Shown here piece after piece: positions 23,431 through 31,959 of a DNA stretch of 64,000 nucleotides; within the stretch, counting starts at the first letter, position 1, and each line of letters starts with the position of its first letter. Source of the stretch: Natranaerovirga pectinivora. Lineage in GTDB: Bacteria > Bacillota > Clostridia > Lachnospirales > DSM-24629. The position numbers and the translations under genes were made by a program. A model generated the notes under the pieces. The model saw only the letters and a program-made list of their open reading frames with translations. It had not been told where the DNA came from and made no database searches. The stretch is from positions 50,105-114,104 of the forward strand of contig NZ_SMAL01000009.1 in assembly GCF_004342165.1 (NCBI RefSeq). The letters are read 5' to 3'.

Positions 23431-23477
23431 AAAAAACAAACCCTTCTATTAGATTCTTCATCCAATATATTGGGTTC
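23431..23477 (-). terminator. Probable terminator after the ABC-2 permease pair
   Basis: GGGTT at 23472-23476 (AACCC in the transcript) pairs with AACCC at 23439-23443. The stem encloses a long loop and is followed on the minus strand by GTTTTTT. Moderately convincing because the loop is large. Confidence 0.5.
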
Positions 23478-23495
23478 ATTTTAAGGTAGTCATAT

Positions 23496-24656
23496 CTAAG
23501 AAAATTTATTAAATCTGTTTGTTCCTAACACCAATAGAACACCACCCATAACCAATAAAATTATTATAGGCATTATGATAATATTTGGGGCATAGTTATA
23601 AATAGCCATTCTACTAATTGTCGTCACTGCCCATTTTTGAGGTGTCAAACTTGCTAAAAATAAAAGTATATTATTATCAATCATTTCCAACGGCCACATA
23701 CAACCGCCAATCATTGCAGTACTGGTTAATACAATAGGCGTTAGTGCACTTAATTGTTGTATATTCTTAACCATACTTGACATAAATAGTCCAAGACTTG
23801 TTCCGCAAAAAACAAAAGCACTCATAACCAATAGAATTGCACCTATGTTATTACCCCAGTCAATACCAAATATATATGCGCCTCCTAATATCATTATAAG
23901 AACTTGAATAAATGAGAGGCTAAAAGTATATATTAAATTCCCAAAAAGAATAGATCGACTTTTTATTGGCGTAACCAATTGTCTATGATAGACATATATT
24001 CTCTTTTCTTCTACCATATCACCAATACCAAAAATCATCGTATACATAGAAAAGAAAATTGTAAAACCAATTAATGAGTGTTTCAACATAAAATCATTAG
24101 ATGAAGACCCCTCTATAAAATAACTGTTGGTTTTATACGTAGGGGAATTCCAACCATCATTGTAATTTCTGCTAACAAATTCATCAATTTCTAATGCATT
24201 CACCCTCATATTTTGTACTTGAAAATACTCTTGAATAGAATTAGATAGATTAATTTGATTTACAAATTGATTCAGCTTATTATTCACAACTTGTAATAAA
24301 TTACCGTACTCAGCTGATGTATTAATATTGACTATTGAAATGCTGTTATCACCCTTAATTAAAAAATCTTCTTCTATTATAACAGCTGCTATTCCTCCAA
24401 AATTTTGAACACCATCCATGGCATTATCATAAGTTGTTACCCTAAAGTCATATAAATCTGCAGCTTCTAAGTTATTAATAAATAACTTTGCATACTCCGT
24501 TTCATTTCTATCAACAAGAAATACTACTGGTCTATACTCACTTTTAAAAGCAGAACTAAAAGCGGCGATTAAACCAAATGCCATGACTGTTAAACCAATT
24601 ATAATTGGAAGGCTTTCCTTGATTCTCTTTATTCTTAACCAAATAATAGAAAACAT
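23496..24656 (-). CDS. ABC-2 type transporter permease (second of pair)
   Basis: 386 residues. One N-terminal membrane helix (about 16-36), a large extracellular domain (about 40-190) and five C-terminal helices form the ABC-2 membrane layout used for drug, lantibiotic or lipid export. The start overlaps the last base of the preceding permease gene, so the two are translated together and likely form a heterodimer driven by the ATPase encoded at 25999-26934. The substrate is unknown. Confidence 0.88.
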   Translation of the reverse strand: MFSIIWLRIKRIKESLPIIIGLTVMAFGLIAAFSSAFKSEYRPVVFLVDRNETEYAKLFINNLEAADLYDFRVTTYDNAMDGVQNFGGIAAVIIEEDFLIKGDNSISIVNINTSAEYGNLLQVVNNKLNQFVNQINLSNSIQEYFQVQNMRVNALEIDEFVSRNYNDGWNSPTYKTNSYFIEGSSSNDFMLKHSLIGFTIFFSMYTMIFGIGDMVEEKRIYVYHRQLVTPIKSRSILFGNLIYTFSLSFIQVLIMILGGAYIFGIDWGNNIGAILLVMSAFVFCGTSLGLFMSSMVKNIQQLSALTPIVLTSTAMIGGCMWPLEMIDNNILLFLASLTPQKWAVTTISRMAIYNYAPNIIIMPIIILLVMGGVLLVLGTNRFNKFS

Positions 24657-25993
24657 TAATCTGCCTCCTTTCCAGTTATTATTACTAATGTTGCTGCTAT
24701 TATAAAAACTACTATCATAGCAATTATTATCAGAATGTGATTTAACAATGCTTCTAACGTACTACCCATCATAATATTAGAGTACATTTTAAGACCAACA
24801 CCATTTATAGAAAAATCACTTAGCCTTTGCAAAAATTCTGGCAAAAGATATATGGGTGTAAAACTTCCACCAATGACTGCTAAAAAAAACACAATACCAT
24901 TTTCAAATAAGTTAGCCACCTTAAAACTATTGGTTTTAATAGAAATAGCAGAAATTAAAACACCTATACTACCAATACCCAGTGTAATTAAAAGTGTTAC
25001 TAAAAAAACCAACCCTATATTTCCCCAGTTTACTTTTAAAACAAAAGAAGAATATACTATCATCATCATACTTTGTAAAAAAGCGATTATAAATGTTGTG
25101 AAGAAGGCTCCAAAATACAATTTCTTTTTTGTAATACCAGCTACTTTTAACCTATGGTAAGTGAATTCGTGTTTCTCTTGAAGCATTGCTCTACCACCAT
25201 ATCCAGCACTATAAAGAATAAACATTGTCATTATAGCCATTGAATAATAGGCAAAACTATCTATTTGTTTTTTTCCTTCAACAGTTCTTTCTATTAATCT
25301 AATCTCTTCATTATTTATATTTCCATTTATAAATTCAGCATAGTACTCTTCGAAGGCACGCTCCATATCAAAATGAATACTTAAAACACCAATAACCGTG
25401 TCCTTGTTAATACTAAAAGTGTTAAGCATATTGTTATACCCTTCTATCATACTTTCCACGATGGTTCCACTAAACTGTGCATCTGAAGTTTTTATTACAT
25501 CAATATTTACTTTGTTTTTATATACCCCACAAAGATTTACATATGTGTCATAAATATATCTCTTGGGCAGGACTACTATTGCACTGATTTCATTTCTATT
25601 TAATTGTTGGATTGCTTCCTCTTTATTTAAAACAATGTATTGAACGTATTCTTTTACATTTTCATTTCCTAAAAAGTCTTGAAAAAAAAGTTTCTCTGGA
25701 TTAATCTCTTCTATATCCCTAAAAAACTCTCCTAGTTCTACTTCATCAGTAATATATGATGCCATATGGTTTTCAAACATTCTATTTTCTAATTCTAAGT
25801 CATACTCTTTTACTACACCAATAGTAATGATACGAATACCACTATCTCCTGCTTCAAAATTCCCCCTAAGAGCAAAACTAAGAATAGTTGTAAGGACTAT
25901 AGGCATTAAAAGAATTAGAGCCAAGCTTTTTCTATCATAAATGATATTTTTTACATCCTTTATAATTAAATCTATCAACCTCAATCTCAACAC
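24656..25993 (-). CDS. ABC-2 type transporter permease (first of pair)
   Basis: 445 residues with the same architecture as the next gene: a first helix (about 22-42), a long extracytoplasmic domain (about 45-245) and five or six C-terminal helices. The region before the frame is AAGGAGAGTGTTGAGATTG, so the true start may be GTG at 25993, TTG at 25990 or TTG at 25984; I keep the first. Five bases separate it from the ATPase gene. It probably pairs with the downstream permease. Confidence 0.87.
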   Translation of the reverse strand: MLRLRLIDLIIKDVKNIIYDRKSLALILLMPIVLTTILSFALRGNFEAGDSGIRIITIGVVKEYDLELENRMFENHMASYITDEVELGEFFRDIEEINPEKLFFQDFLGNENVKEYVQYIVLNKEEAIQQLNRNEISAIVVLPKRYIYDTYVNLCGVYKNKVNIDVIKTSDAQFSGTIVESMIEGYNNMLNTFSINKDTVIGVLSIHFDMERAFEEYYAEFINGNINNEEIRLIERTVEGKKQIDSFAYYSMAIMTMFILYSAGYGGRAMLQEKHEFTYHRLKVAGITKKKLYFGAFFTTFIIAFLQSMMMIVYSSFVLKVNWGNIGLVFLVTLLITLGIGSIGVLISAISIKTNSFKVANLFENGIVFFLAVIGGSFTPIYLLPEFLQRLSDFSINGVGLKMYSNIMMGSTLEALLNHILIIIAMIVVFIIAATLVIITGKEAD

Positions 25994-25998
25994 TCTCC

Positions 25999-26934
25999 TT
26001 AATCCCTTAATGCTCTCCCAGTCAAATGCAAGAACACAGCCTCTAAATTAGGTTCTTTTACATCAATGGAAAGAATATTAGATGGTGTATTGGTAAAACA
26101 ATCTATAATTCCTTTTAATGCTTCATTATGTTTTTTAACCGTTAAAAGAATAGCATCTTCTTCACTTTCAACTTTATCCACATAGGCAGTGTTTTTTAAA
26201 CAACTTATCACCTCTTCTGTAACTTTATCCACTTTTATCGTAACTTGTTTTTTATCATTAATCATATCTACTAGCTGCTCTTTAGTCCCTTCTGCAATAA
26301 CCTTACCATTATCCATAACACAAATGCGATTACACAGATACTCTACCTCTTCCATATAATGACTGGTGTAAATAACAGTCATACCTTTCTTATTAAGCTC
26401 AATAACTGTATCTAAAATATGCTTACGTGATTGTGGATCAATCCCAACTGTTGGCTCATCCATTATTACCAGCTTTGGATTATGAAGCAGGGCAACCCCT
26501 ATATTAAGACGTCTTTTCATTCCACCAGAATACTTATCCACTTTATCTTTTAATCTTTTATCAATCCCAATAATATCTGAAACTTCTTTAATTTTTTCTT
26601 TTAGCTCTTTACCTCTTAAACCATAAGTTCTTCCCCAAAACTGAAGATTCTCCATACCAGACAAAGTAGGATAAAGGGCTATTTCTTGAGGAATATATCC
26701 CAACTCTTTCTTTATCAATTTAGGTGTCTTAACAATACTCCCATCCCTATAGAAAATATCTCCTGAATCAGGCACTAGCAATGTAGAAATCATAGAAATG
26801 GTAGTAGACTTCCCTGCCCCATTAGGCCCTAAAAGCCCCAAAATCTCCCCTTCCTCAACTCGAAAAGAAATCCCATCCACAGCCTTTATATCCTTAAAAC
26901 GCTTACTAATATTATCAACTCTTAACAAAGCCAT
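25999..26934 (-). CDS. ABC transporter ATP-binding protein
   Basis: 311 residues. Walker A GPNGAGKS is at 36-43, the signature is YSGGMKRRL, Walker B is LVIMDEPTVG and the switch His is in YTSHYMEE. A C-terminal extension (about 215-311) is common in the drug-export (DrrA/CcmA-like) group that partners ABC-2 permeases. It is first in a three-gene exporter operon, downstream of a lipoprotein and a NarL-type two-component system. The ATG has GGAGG upstream. Confidence 0.93.
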   Translation of the reverse strand: MALLRVDNISKRFKDIKAVDGISFRVEEGEILGLLGPNGAGKSTTISMISTLLVPDSGDIFYRDGSIVKTPKLIKKELGYIPQEIALYPTLSGMENLQFWGRTYGLRGKELKEKIKEVSDIIGIDKRLKDKVDKYSGGMKRRLNIGVALLHNPKLVIMDEPTVGIDPQSRKHILDTVIELNKKGMTVIYTSHYMEEVEYLCNRICVMDNGKVIAEGTKEQLVDMINDKKQVTIKVDKVTEEVISCLKNTAYVDKVESEEDAILLTVKKHNEALKGIIDCFTNTPSNILSIDVKEPNLEAVFLHLTGRALRD

Positions 26935-27072
26935 AACATACCTCCAAAAAAGTAAATTTAGTTTATACTCAACATAAAAACTTGCCTTAATTTTAAAAAC
27001 AATCTTGCATACGAAACCAGACAGCTAGATTAAGCCTTGGGGCTAGTATGAGAATATATATACAAATAAAAG

Positions 27073-27088
27073 TGTTTGACCGAAGGGA
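27073..27088. repeat. 16-base repeat, copy 1
   Basis: TGTTTGACCGAAGGGA occurs here and again at 29049-29064 and nowhere else I could see. This copy sits in the 165-base gap between the lipoprotein and ABC ATPase genes and could itself fold (TTTG/CAAA around CC-GAA-GG). Confidence 0.8.
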
Positions 27089-27099
27089 CAAAAACTAAT

Positions 27100-28053
27100 T
27101 TACTCCCAAAAAATCCACTGCCCCATAAAATCTCCTTGAATAAATTCCAAACCAACAAACTCATCCATACTCTTAATATTTAACGCACCAAAATCAGGAA
27201 ACACTAACTCTTGAGACTTATTATACTCAATCAACTCTTCCTCAAAGACTAGCTTAATGCCACTTATTTGCCTACTTTGGGAATCCTTAAATGCAATATC
27301 TATCTCATAACTTTGATAAATTGGATACCCATCATAATCAATATAAACCTCCCCTTTAAACCCTTTTAACTGTATTCTATTAATAAAATCTCTCATTTCA
27401 ACAATACTAAAATTAAAATTCCTATCTTCTAATAGCTTATTCTGTAATGCAAACCTTACCAACTCCTCAACAATCACTTCTAAAACTTCGTCAAAAAGTA
27501 TCTTTAATTGTTCTTCAGATACATTAACCATATAACGAGACGCTTTAACATTGCCTTGATTTGTTGATAATATGGTATTCTCTCCAATCACCACATCCTC
27601 ATCTTTCAAAACATTTACCCATATATTCCTTATCTTAGATAATGCATCTGATTCCATATCTATAACAACCACATTTTTATTATCATCCTCTTCTATCTTT
27701 ACAACATAGTTAAACATAGGTATTTCCATATACATATCTTCATCTATCATATAAAAATTGGATTCCATCCCCATTCCACCAAAATAAATATAATTCTTAG
27801 CAATAGCTTGGTCTCCATTGTATGTTAAATCCAACTCCATATCCATTCTGTCAAATATCATTAGTTCTTGAACTTCCTCTTCACTTAAATTCTCTGTGTT
27901 AAACTGTAGATCAATATAAACATTAATCTTCTCACGGCCCTCATTAATTGTTCCATATCTATCCATGGCATTCTGATAAGTTTCATACCCTTTAGAATTA
28001 CATCCCGTAAGAACTACCAGTATAATTAACACACTTAACAATACTTTCTTCAC
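27100..28053 (-). CDS. Exported lipoprotein upstream of ABC exporter
   Basis: About 317 residues. The signal peptide ends in a lipobox LTGC, so the mature protein should carry a lipid on Cys18. The rest alternates beta strands and acidic residues, reminiscent of LolA/LppX-like folds, but I cannot assign a family. I place the start at the GTG at 28051-28053, eight bases after AGAAGG. The GTG three codons upstream overlaps that ribosome binding site. It lies between the response regulator and the ABC exporter, so it may sense or hand over the exporter's ligand. Confidence 0.8.
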   Translation of the reverse strand: MKKVLLSVLIILVVLTGCNSKGYETYQNAMDRYGTINEGREKINVYIDLQFNTENLSEEEVQELMIFDRMDMELDLTYNGDQAIAKNYIYFGGMGMESNFYMIDEDMYMEIPMFNYVVKIEEDDNKNVVVIDMESDALSKIRNIWVNVLKDEDVVIGENTILSTNQGNVKASRYMVNVSEEQLKILFDEVLEVIVEELVRFALQNKLLEDRNFNFSIVEMRDFINRIQLKGFKGEVYIDYDGYPIYQSYEIDIAFKDSQSRQISGIKLVFEEELIEYNKSQELVFPDFGALNIKSMDEFVGLEFIQGDFMGQWIFWE

Positions 28054-28134
28054 ACTCAACACCTTCTCTCTTTGTTATACTCTTATTCTATTCTCTATAT
28101 GACTTTATTACATCTAGCCTAAGTCATCACTTAT

Positions 28135-28152
28135 ATATGACAAAAGTCATAT
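28135..28152. promoter_or_regulatory. Palindrome upstream of lipoprotein gene, candidate regulator site
   Basis: ATATGAC-AAAA-GTCATAT is a perfect inverted repeat. Further AAGTCAT-type half sites occur at 28111-28117 (AAGTCAT) and around 28097-28104 on the other strand. It lies about 85 bases upstream of the lipoprotein start, a position suited to activation by the adjacent NarL-type regulator. That binding is inference. Confidence 0.5.
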
Positions 28153-28162
28153 GTTCTTAGGA

Positions 28163-28816
28163 TTAAAATGAATTAATATTTCGAACAGCAAAAATAGCAA
28201 GTTGAGTACGATCTCGCAAATCCAGTTTTACCAGTATATTGGTAATATGATTCTTAACAGTCCCTTCCGTTATAAATAAAGCTTCTGCTATTTCTTTATT
28301 GTTTTTACCCTCTGATAATAACTTACAAATACCCTTTTCCCGCTCTGTAAGACTACCAATTCTACTATCAGGTTTATCTATCTTCTTACCCTCTGCCAAC
28401 TCCAAAAACTGTTCCACAACCTTAGTGGCCACATTGGCTTGAAAAAAAGCCTGCCCGTTATGAACCGTCCTAATGGCACAAGCAATCTCCTTTGGGGAAG
28501 AATCCTTTAAAACATAACCTGACGCCCCATACTTTAAAGAATTAAATATGTATTCATCATCATTAAAAGTCGTCAATATAAGCACCTTAATATCCTTATG
28601 GCACGCTTTAATCGACTTAGTAGCCTCCACACCATTCATAACAGGCATACGAATATCCATCAAAACCACATCAACAGAATGATTCTTACAACGATTAACC
28701 CCTTCCTCTCCATTAGAGGCAGTACACACCACTTCAATATCCTCTTCATTCCCAAGCAACAAAGCCAACCCATCCCTCAAAATATCCTGATCATCAACAA
28801 TCATAACTCGAATCAC
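28163..28816 (-). CDS. NarL/LuxR-family response regulator
   Basis: 217 residues. The receiver domain (1-120) has acidic pocket D8/D9, phospho-acceptor D54 in VVLMDIRMP and Lys in VLKDSSP. The C-terminal LuxR-type helix-turn-helix (about 150-212) shows LTEREKGICKLLSEGKNNKE. The start is GTG with GGAGG seven bases upstream. Its partner is the DesK/LiaS-type kinase encoded just upstream, though a 375-base gap with a large inverted repeat separates them. Likely target: the lipoprotein/ABC exporter genes downstream. Confidence 0.95.
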   Translation of the reverse strand: MIRVMIVDDQDILRDGLALLLGNEEDIEVVCTASNGEEGVNRCKNHSVDVVLMDIRMPVMNGVEATKSIKACHKDIKVLILTTFNDDEYIFNSLKYGASGYVLKDSSPKEIACAIRTVHNGQAFFQANVATKVVEQFLELAEGKKIDKPDSRIGSLTEREKGICKLLSEGKNNKEIAEALFITEGTVKNHITNILVKLDLRDRTQLAIFAVRNINSF

Positions 28817-28951
28817 AAAAACCCCTCCTGCTCTAATTTAAATAACAAACTCCCATCCTAAGCAAAGCGCAAGGATGCCCTAGAAAATTAAGGTTCTAAA
28901 CTCAACCTATGTCTTACTGCATAAAGTTTGACTACTTTCATAACAACGGAA

Positions 28952-29155
28952 CGAGTATGTGAATGTATTTCTGCAAAAGGTGACTTTTAAAGATTTCAAA
29001 AGAAAATCTTAGTTCATAGCAATTTAACAAGCCGTAAAAAGCCTTAGATGTTTGACCGAAGGGAGTTTCTAAGGCTTAGGCATGTTGAATTTCTATGAAC
29101 TTAGAATTTCTTGAAATATTTAATGGAACCTATTGTATAAGTACATTCACATACG
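28952..29155. repeat. Long imperfect inverted repeat between kinase and regulator genes
   Basis: Arms of about 95 bases fold back on each other: TATGTGAATGTA (28956-28967) with TACATTCACATA (29142-29153), AGTTCATAG (29011-29019) with CTATGAACT (29093-29101), and AAGCCTTAGA (29039-29048) with TCTAAGGCTT (29068-29077). Short mismatched stretches lie in between. The tip carries the 16-base repeat. No coding frame is evident. It could be a MITE-like insertion, a structured RNA or both. Confidence 0.85.
29049..29064. repeat. 16-base repeat, copy 2
   Basis: TGTTTGACCGAAGGGA at the tip of the long inverted repeat, identical to 27073-27088. Confidence 0.8.
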
Positions 29156-29191
29156 AAAATTACCACGAAAATAAAATAACACCAATCCAAT

Positions 29192-30346
29192 CTAAACAGG
29201 AATAGAAACCTTAATCTTAAACCCATCTACTCCACTTCTAAAAACAACCTCACCACCAACACTAAAAACTCTCTCTTTCATCCCCATTAACCCATTCCCA
29301 AGTATAAGATTTTCACATCCCCCTCCATTATCCTCAACATAAAGAAACAAACACGCCTCACTAAAAGTAATCTTCACATCAACGCCACTAGCTTTCCCAT
29401 GCCTAACACAATTGGTCAACCCTTCTTGAATCACTCTATACAACACCACATAAACCTCAGGACTTAAAGCCCTTTCCTTACCAAGAACACCAAAATTAAT
29501 ACCAACTTCTGTTTGTTCCATAAAATTATCAATAAGATTTCTAATAGAATCCAATCCCATAACTTCTTCCTTTTCTTTTAATGTATCAACAGCCATTCTA
29601 ACTTGTTTTAGACTATCTCTAGCCCCTTCTTTTGTTTTTATAATTAATCCCTTAGCCTTTTCTATATCTTTTTCAATAAAATTCTCTGCAAGCTCTAATT
29701 GCATAATAATCCCTGTCATACTATGGCCTAATGTATCATGTAGGTCCCTTGCAATTCTATTTCTCTCCTTAACAACAGTAAGATCTTTTATTTCATCGGA
29801 ATAAGCTCTAAGCCTCTCATGAGCCATTAATAGTTCACTATATAACTTTTCTGCTTTCTGCTTTTCTTCTACATAATACTTTGCAAAAGCAGTGGTAACA
29901 ATAATCAACCCATTTATTAGAAAAAAGAAGACAGCTTCAATTAAATTTCTATAATTAAAATCTATAGATAACAAATGTATGTATTTTGTCATAGAAAGGA
30001 AAAGTGCAATAATATTTATAATGGAACTCTTTTTCAAAGATAAGAAATAAGCTCCTTCTAATATTATAAAAACATAAAAGAAATGAAAAAAATAATTTAC
30101 TACGAACTTAGATTGTAACTCCAATGCAATAACTATTCCTAAACTAACCATTAAAAGAAATATATATAATTTATGCCTCTTAAAAATAAAAACCCTTAAT
30201 AACAAGGCACACAAATGGAAGACAAATAATCCTACTAGAATTCTATGCCTTTCAACACTTGCATTTTCTAAGTTAAGTGCAAAATAAAACAAAACAATAT
30301 TAAATATTACTAGAAATACAAAGAATACATTAATTCTTTTACTCAT
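29192..30346 (-). CDS. Sensor histidine kinase, HisKA_3 (DesK/LiaS) type
   Basis: 384 residues. About five membrane helices fill residues 5-155 with little extracellular sequence, so the kinase probably senses the membrane or an attached partner. A coiled segment leads to the phospho-acceptor H203 in ARDLHDTLGHSM. ATP-binding boxes follow: VIQEGLTNCVRHG, VEDNGGG and GNGLMGMKERV. Its promoter is just upstream. It pairs with the NarL-type regulator. Confidence 0.94.
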   Translation of the reverse strand: MSKRINVFFVFLVIFNIVLFYFALNLENASVERHRILVGLFVFHLCALLLRVFIFKRHKLYIFLLMVSLGIVIALELQSKFVVNYFFHFFYVFIILEGAYFLSLKKSSIINIIALFLSMTKYIHLLSIDFNYRNLIEAVFFFLINGLIIVTTAFAKYYVEEKQKAEKLYSELLMAHERLRAYSDEIKDLTVVKERNRIARDLHDTLGHSMTGIIMQLELAENFIEKDIEKAKGLIIKTKEGARDSLKQVRMAVDTLKEKEEVMGLDSIRNLIDNFMEQTEVGINFGVLGKERALSPEVYVVLYRVIQEGLTNCVRHGKASGVDVKITFSEACLFLYVEDNGGGCENLILGNGLMGMKERVFSVGGEVVFRSGVDGFKIKVSIPV

Positions 30347-30379
30347 AAGATCTGACCCCTTGGAATATTTCTTATACCT

Positions 30380-30408
30380 ATAATATCATTTTGGTTTTTT
30401 ATATTCAA
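30380..30408 (-). promoter_or_regulatory. Promoter of the histidine kinase gene
   Basis: On the minus strand TTGAAT (30408-30403), a 17-bp spacer and TATTAT (30385-30380) lie about 35 bases upstream of the start codon. Confidence 0.7.
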
Positions 30409-30420
30409 TTATGAATTGTT

Positions 30421-31818
30421 TTACTTCTTAAATTGTTTAAGTAATCCTCTATAAAAACTTTTTTTATAAGGTAAATACTCTTTAAACATTTCATCTAAAC
30501 TGGCCTTTACCACTTCTGTTAATTCAAAGGGATTAGGATTATATCCACTCTTATAACAAGTAAGTTTCCCCATTCCTTTTATAATTTCTTTATACAGTTT
30601 ATAATCTATAAAATTAAATATATAATTAATTGACTCTTCATCTTTTAGATGAAATAAAACTTTTTCTAAATGATTTGTTTCCCATGCCTTTCCTCCTGAA
30701 ACAATAAGCTTAATATCAGTAAAAAACAAATCATTGATTTTAGATATATTAAAGCTACCCAAGTCTAAAACAATAAACTTATATTCTAGAGTAGCTAACC
30801 TACTAAACTTGAATTCTAATTCATAAGGCATAAAATCTATTTTTTGTACTTGAAAGGTATTATACTCTTTTATTTTGCTTGAGTGACTGGACTGAAATAG
30901 CAAAAAATCTTCTGACTCATGATGTTCTTTTATAAGAACTTTAAAGCCTTTTTTAGAAAGATATGTCCCTATTGTAATAGCCATATGGGTAGCACCTACC
31001 CTTTGTTGTGTTCCCATCACACCAATAATAATCGGTCTTGTTGTCTGAATACTATGTGTTTTTTCCCTTTTATAAATCCTTAAAAATTCTTTCTTTAATT
31101 TTTTTATATCTTGATATCTTTCTTGAGGGACAGCTCTAGTACATTTATGTATTATGCCAATTAATTCCTTTGAAAAACCATGGATACTAGGTAAATCATC
31201 TTTTACATACTTTCCATGTATTCCAGTAACTAAGTAAAAAAGGGTCATCCCTAAACTGTAAATATCCGATCGTTCATCCACATCTTCCACTCTATATTGC
31301 TCTGGTGAGGCATATCCCTTTGTCCCTAAAGAAACACTCTCTTTTCTTAACTCCGTTTGGGCAATGCCAAAATCAATCAGTTTAAGTTTATTATCTTTTG
31401 TAACTAATATATTCTCTGGTTTTAGGTCTTTGTAAATAATAGGGTATGGTTTATGAGAATGCAAATACTCTAACACCTCACACAACTGTATTACAAAATC
31501 AAGAATTAACTCTTCTTTCATATCAGCATTTTGTTCTCTAAAAGTATTTAACTGTTCTCCATCAATAAATTCTTCAATGATGTAAAAAGATTTTCCATCT
31601 TCTTCAATATCAACTACCTTAGGAATGGCAGGATGATTTAACTCTTTTAGTATATGTGGTTCTGTTAGTAACCCAAATCTCTCCCCGTTAGCTTTATTAA
31701 TGACTTTTACAGCCCAAAAGTTACCAAGGTTTATGTTTCTAACTAAAAAAACTTCTGACATTCCACCTTGTCCTATTTTTCTGACTACTTCATACTTGTT
31801 AAATAGCAAATTATCCAT
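30421..31818 (-). CDS. Ser/Thr protein kinase fused to a ParA/MinD-like domain
   Basis: 465 residues. The kinase domain (about 9-250) has glycine loop GQGGMSEV, K38 in WAVKVI, catalytic D131 in YKDLKPENILV (Tyr-Lys in place of His-Arg) and DFG at 149-151, then GYASPEQY. No membrane helix or PASTA repeats follow. Instead residues about 262-445 resemble a P-loop (MinD/CobQ) fold with GTQQRVGATH where KGGxGKT would be, so the nucleotide-binding Lys appears lost. The fusion links phosphorylation to a possibly non-hydrolysing ParA-like module. Substrates are unknown. A hairpin with a T run lies only 20 bases upstream of the start. Confidence 0.85.
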   Translation of the reverse strand: MDNLLFNKYEVVRKIGQGGMSEVFLVRNINLGNFWAVKVINKANGERFGLLTEPHILKELNHPAIPKVVDIEEDGKSFYIIEEFIDGEQLNTFREQNADMKEELILDFVIQLCEVLEYLHSHKPYPIIYKDLKPENILVTKDNKLKLIDFGIAQTELRKESVSLGTKGYASPEQYRVEDVDERSDIYSLGMTLFYLVTGIHGKYVKDDLPSIHGFSKELIGIIHKCTRAVPQERYQDIKKLKKEFLRIYKREKTHSIQTTRPIIIGVMGTQQRVGATHMAITIGTYLSKKGFKVLIKEHHESEDFLLFQSSHSSKIKEYNTFQVQKIDFMPYELEFKFSRLATLEYKFIVLDLGSFNISKINDLFFTDIKLIVSGGKAWETNHLEKVLFHLKDEESINYIFNFIDYKLYKEIIKGMGKLTCYKSGYNPNPFELTEVVKASLDEMFKEYLPYKKSFYRGLLKQFKK

Positions 31819-31837
31819 CTACAAATCCCCCTAATAC

Positions 31838-31861
31838 AAAAAACCCCTAAAAGGGGTTTTT
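31838..31861 (-). terminator. Terminator or attenuator just before the kinase-ParA gene
   Basis: AAAAACCCC (31839-31847) pairs with GGGGTTTTT (31853-31861), and a T run follows on the minus strand. It ends the FG-GAP gene transcript. It is so close to the next start codon (31818) that any kinase mRNA begun upstream must read through it. Confidence 0.8.
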
Positions 31862-31959
31862 ATTACTACATACATATTCAGTTAATAAATATACTTTTCA
31901 CCCTTTTGTCTTTATTGTAAATAATATTTTATATTATTTCAACATATTATGACAAAAGT

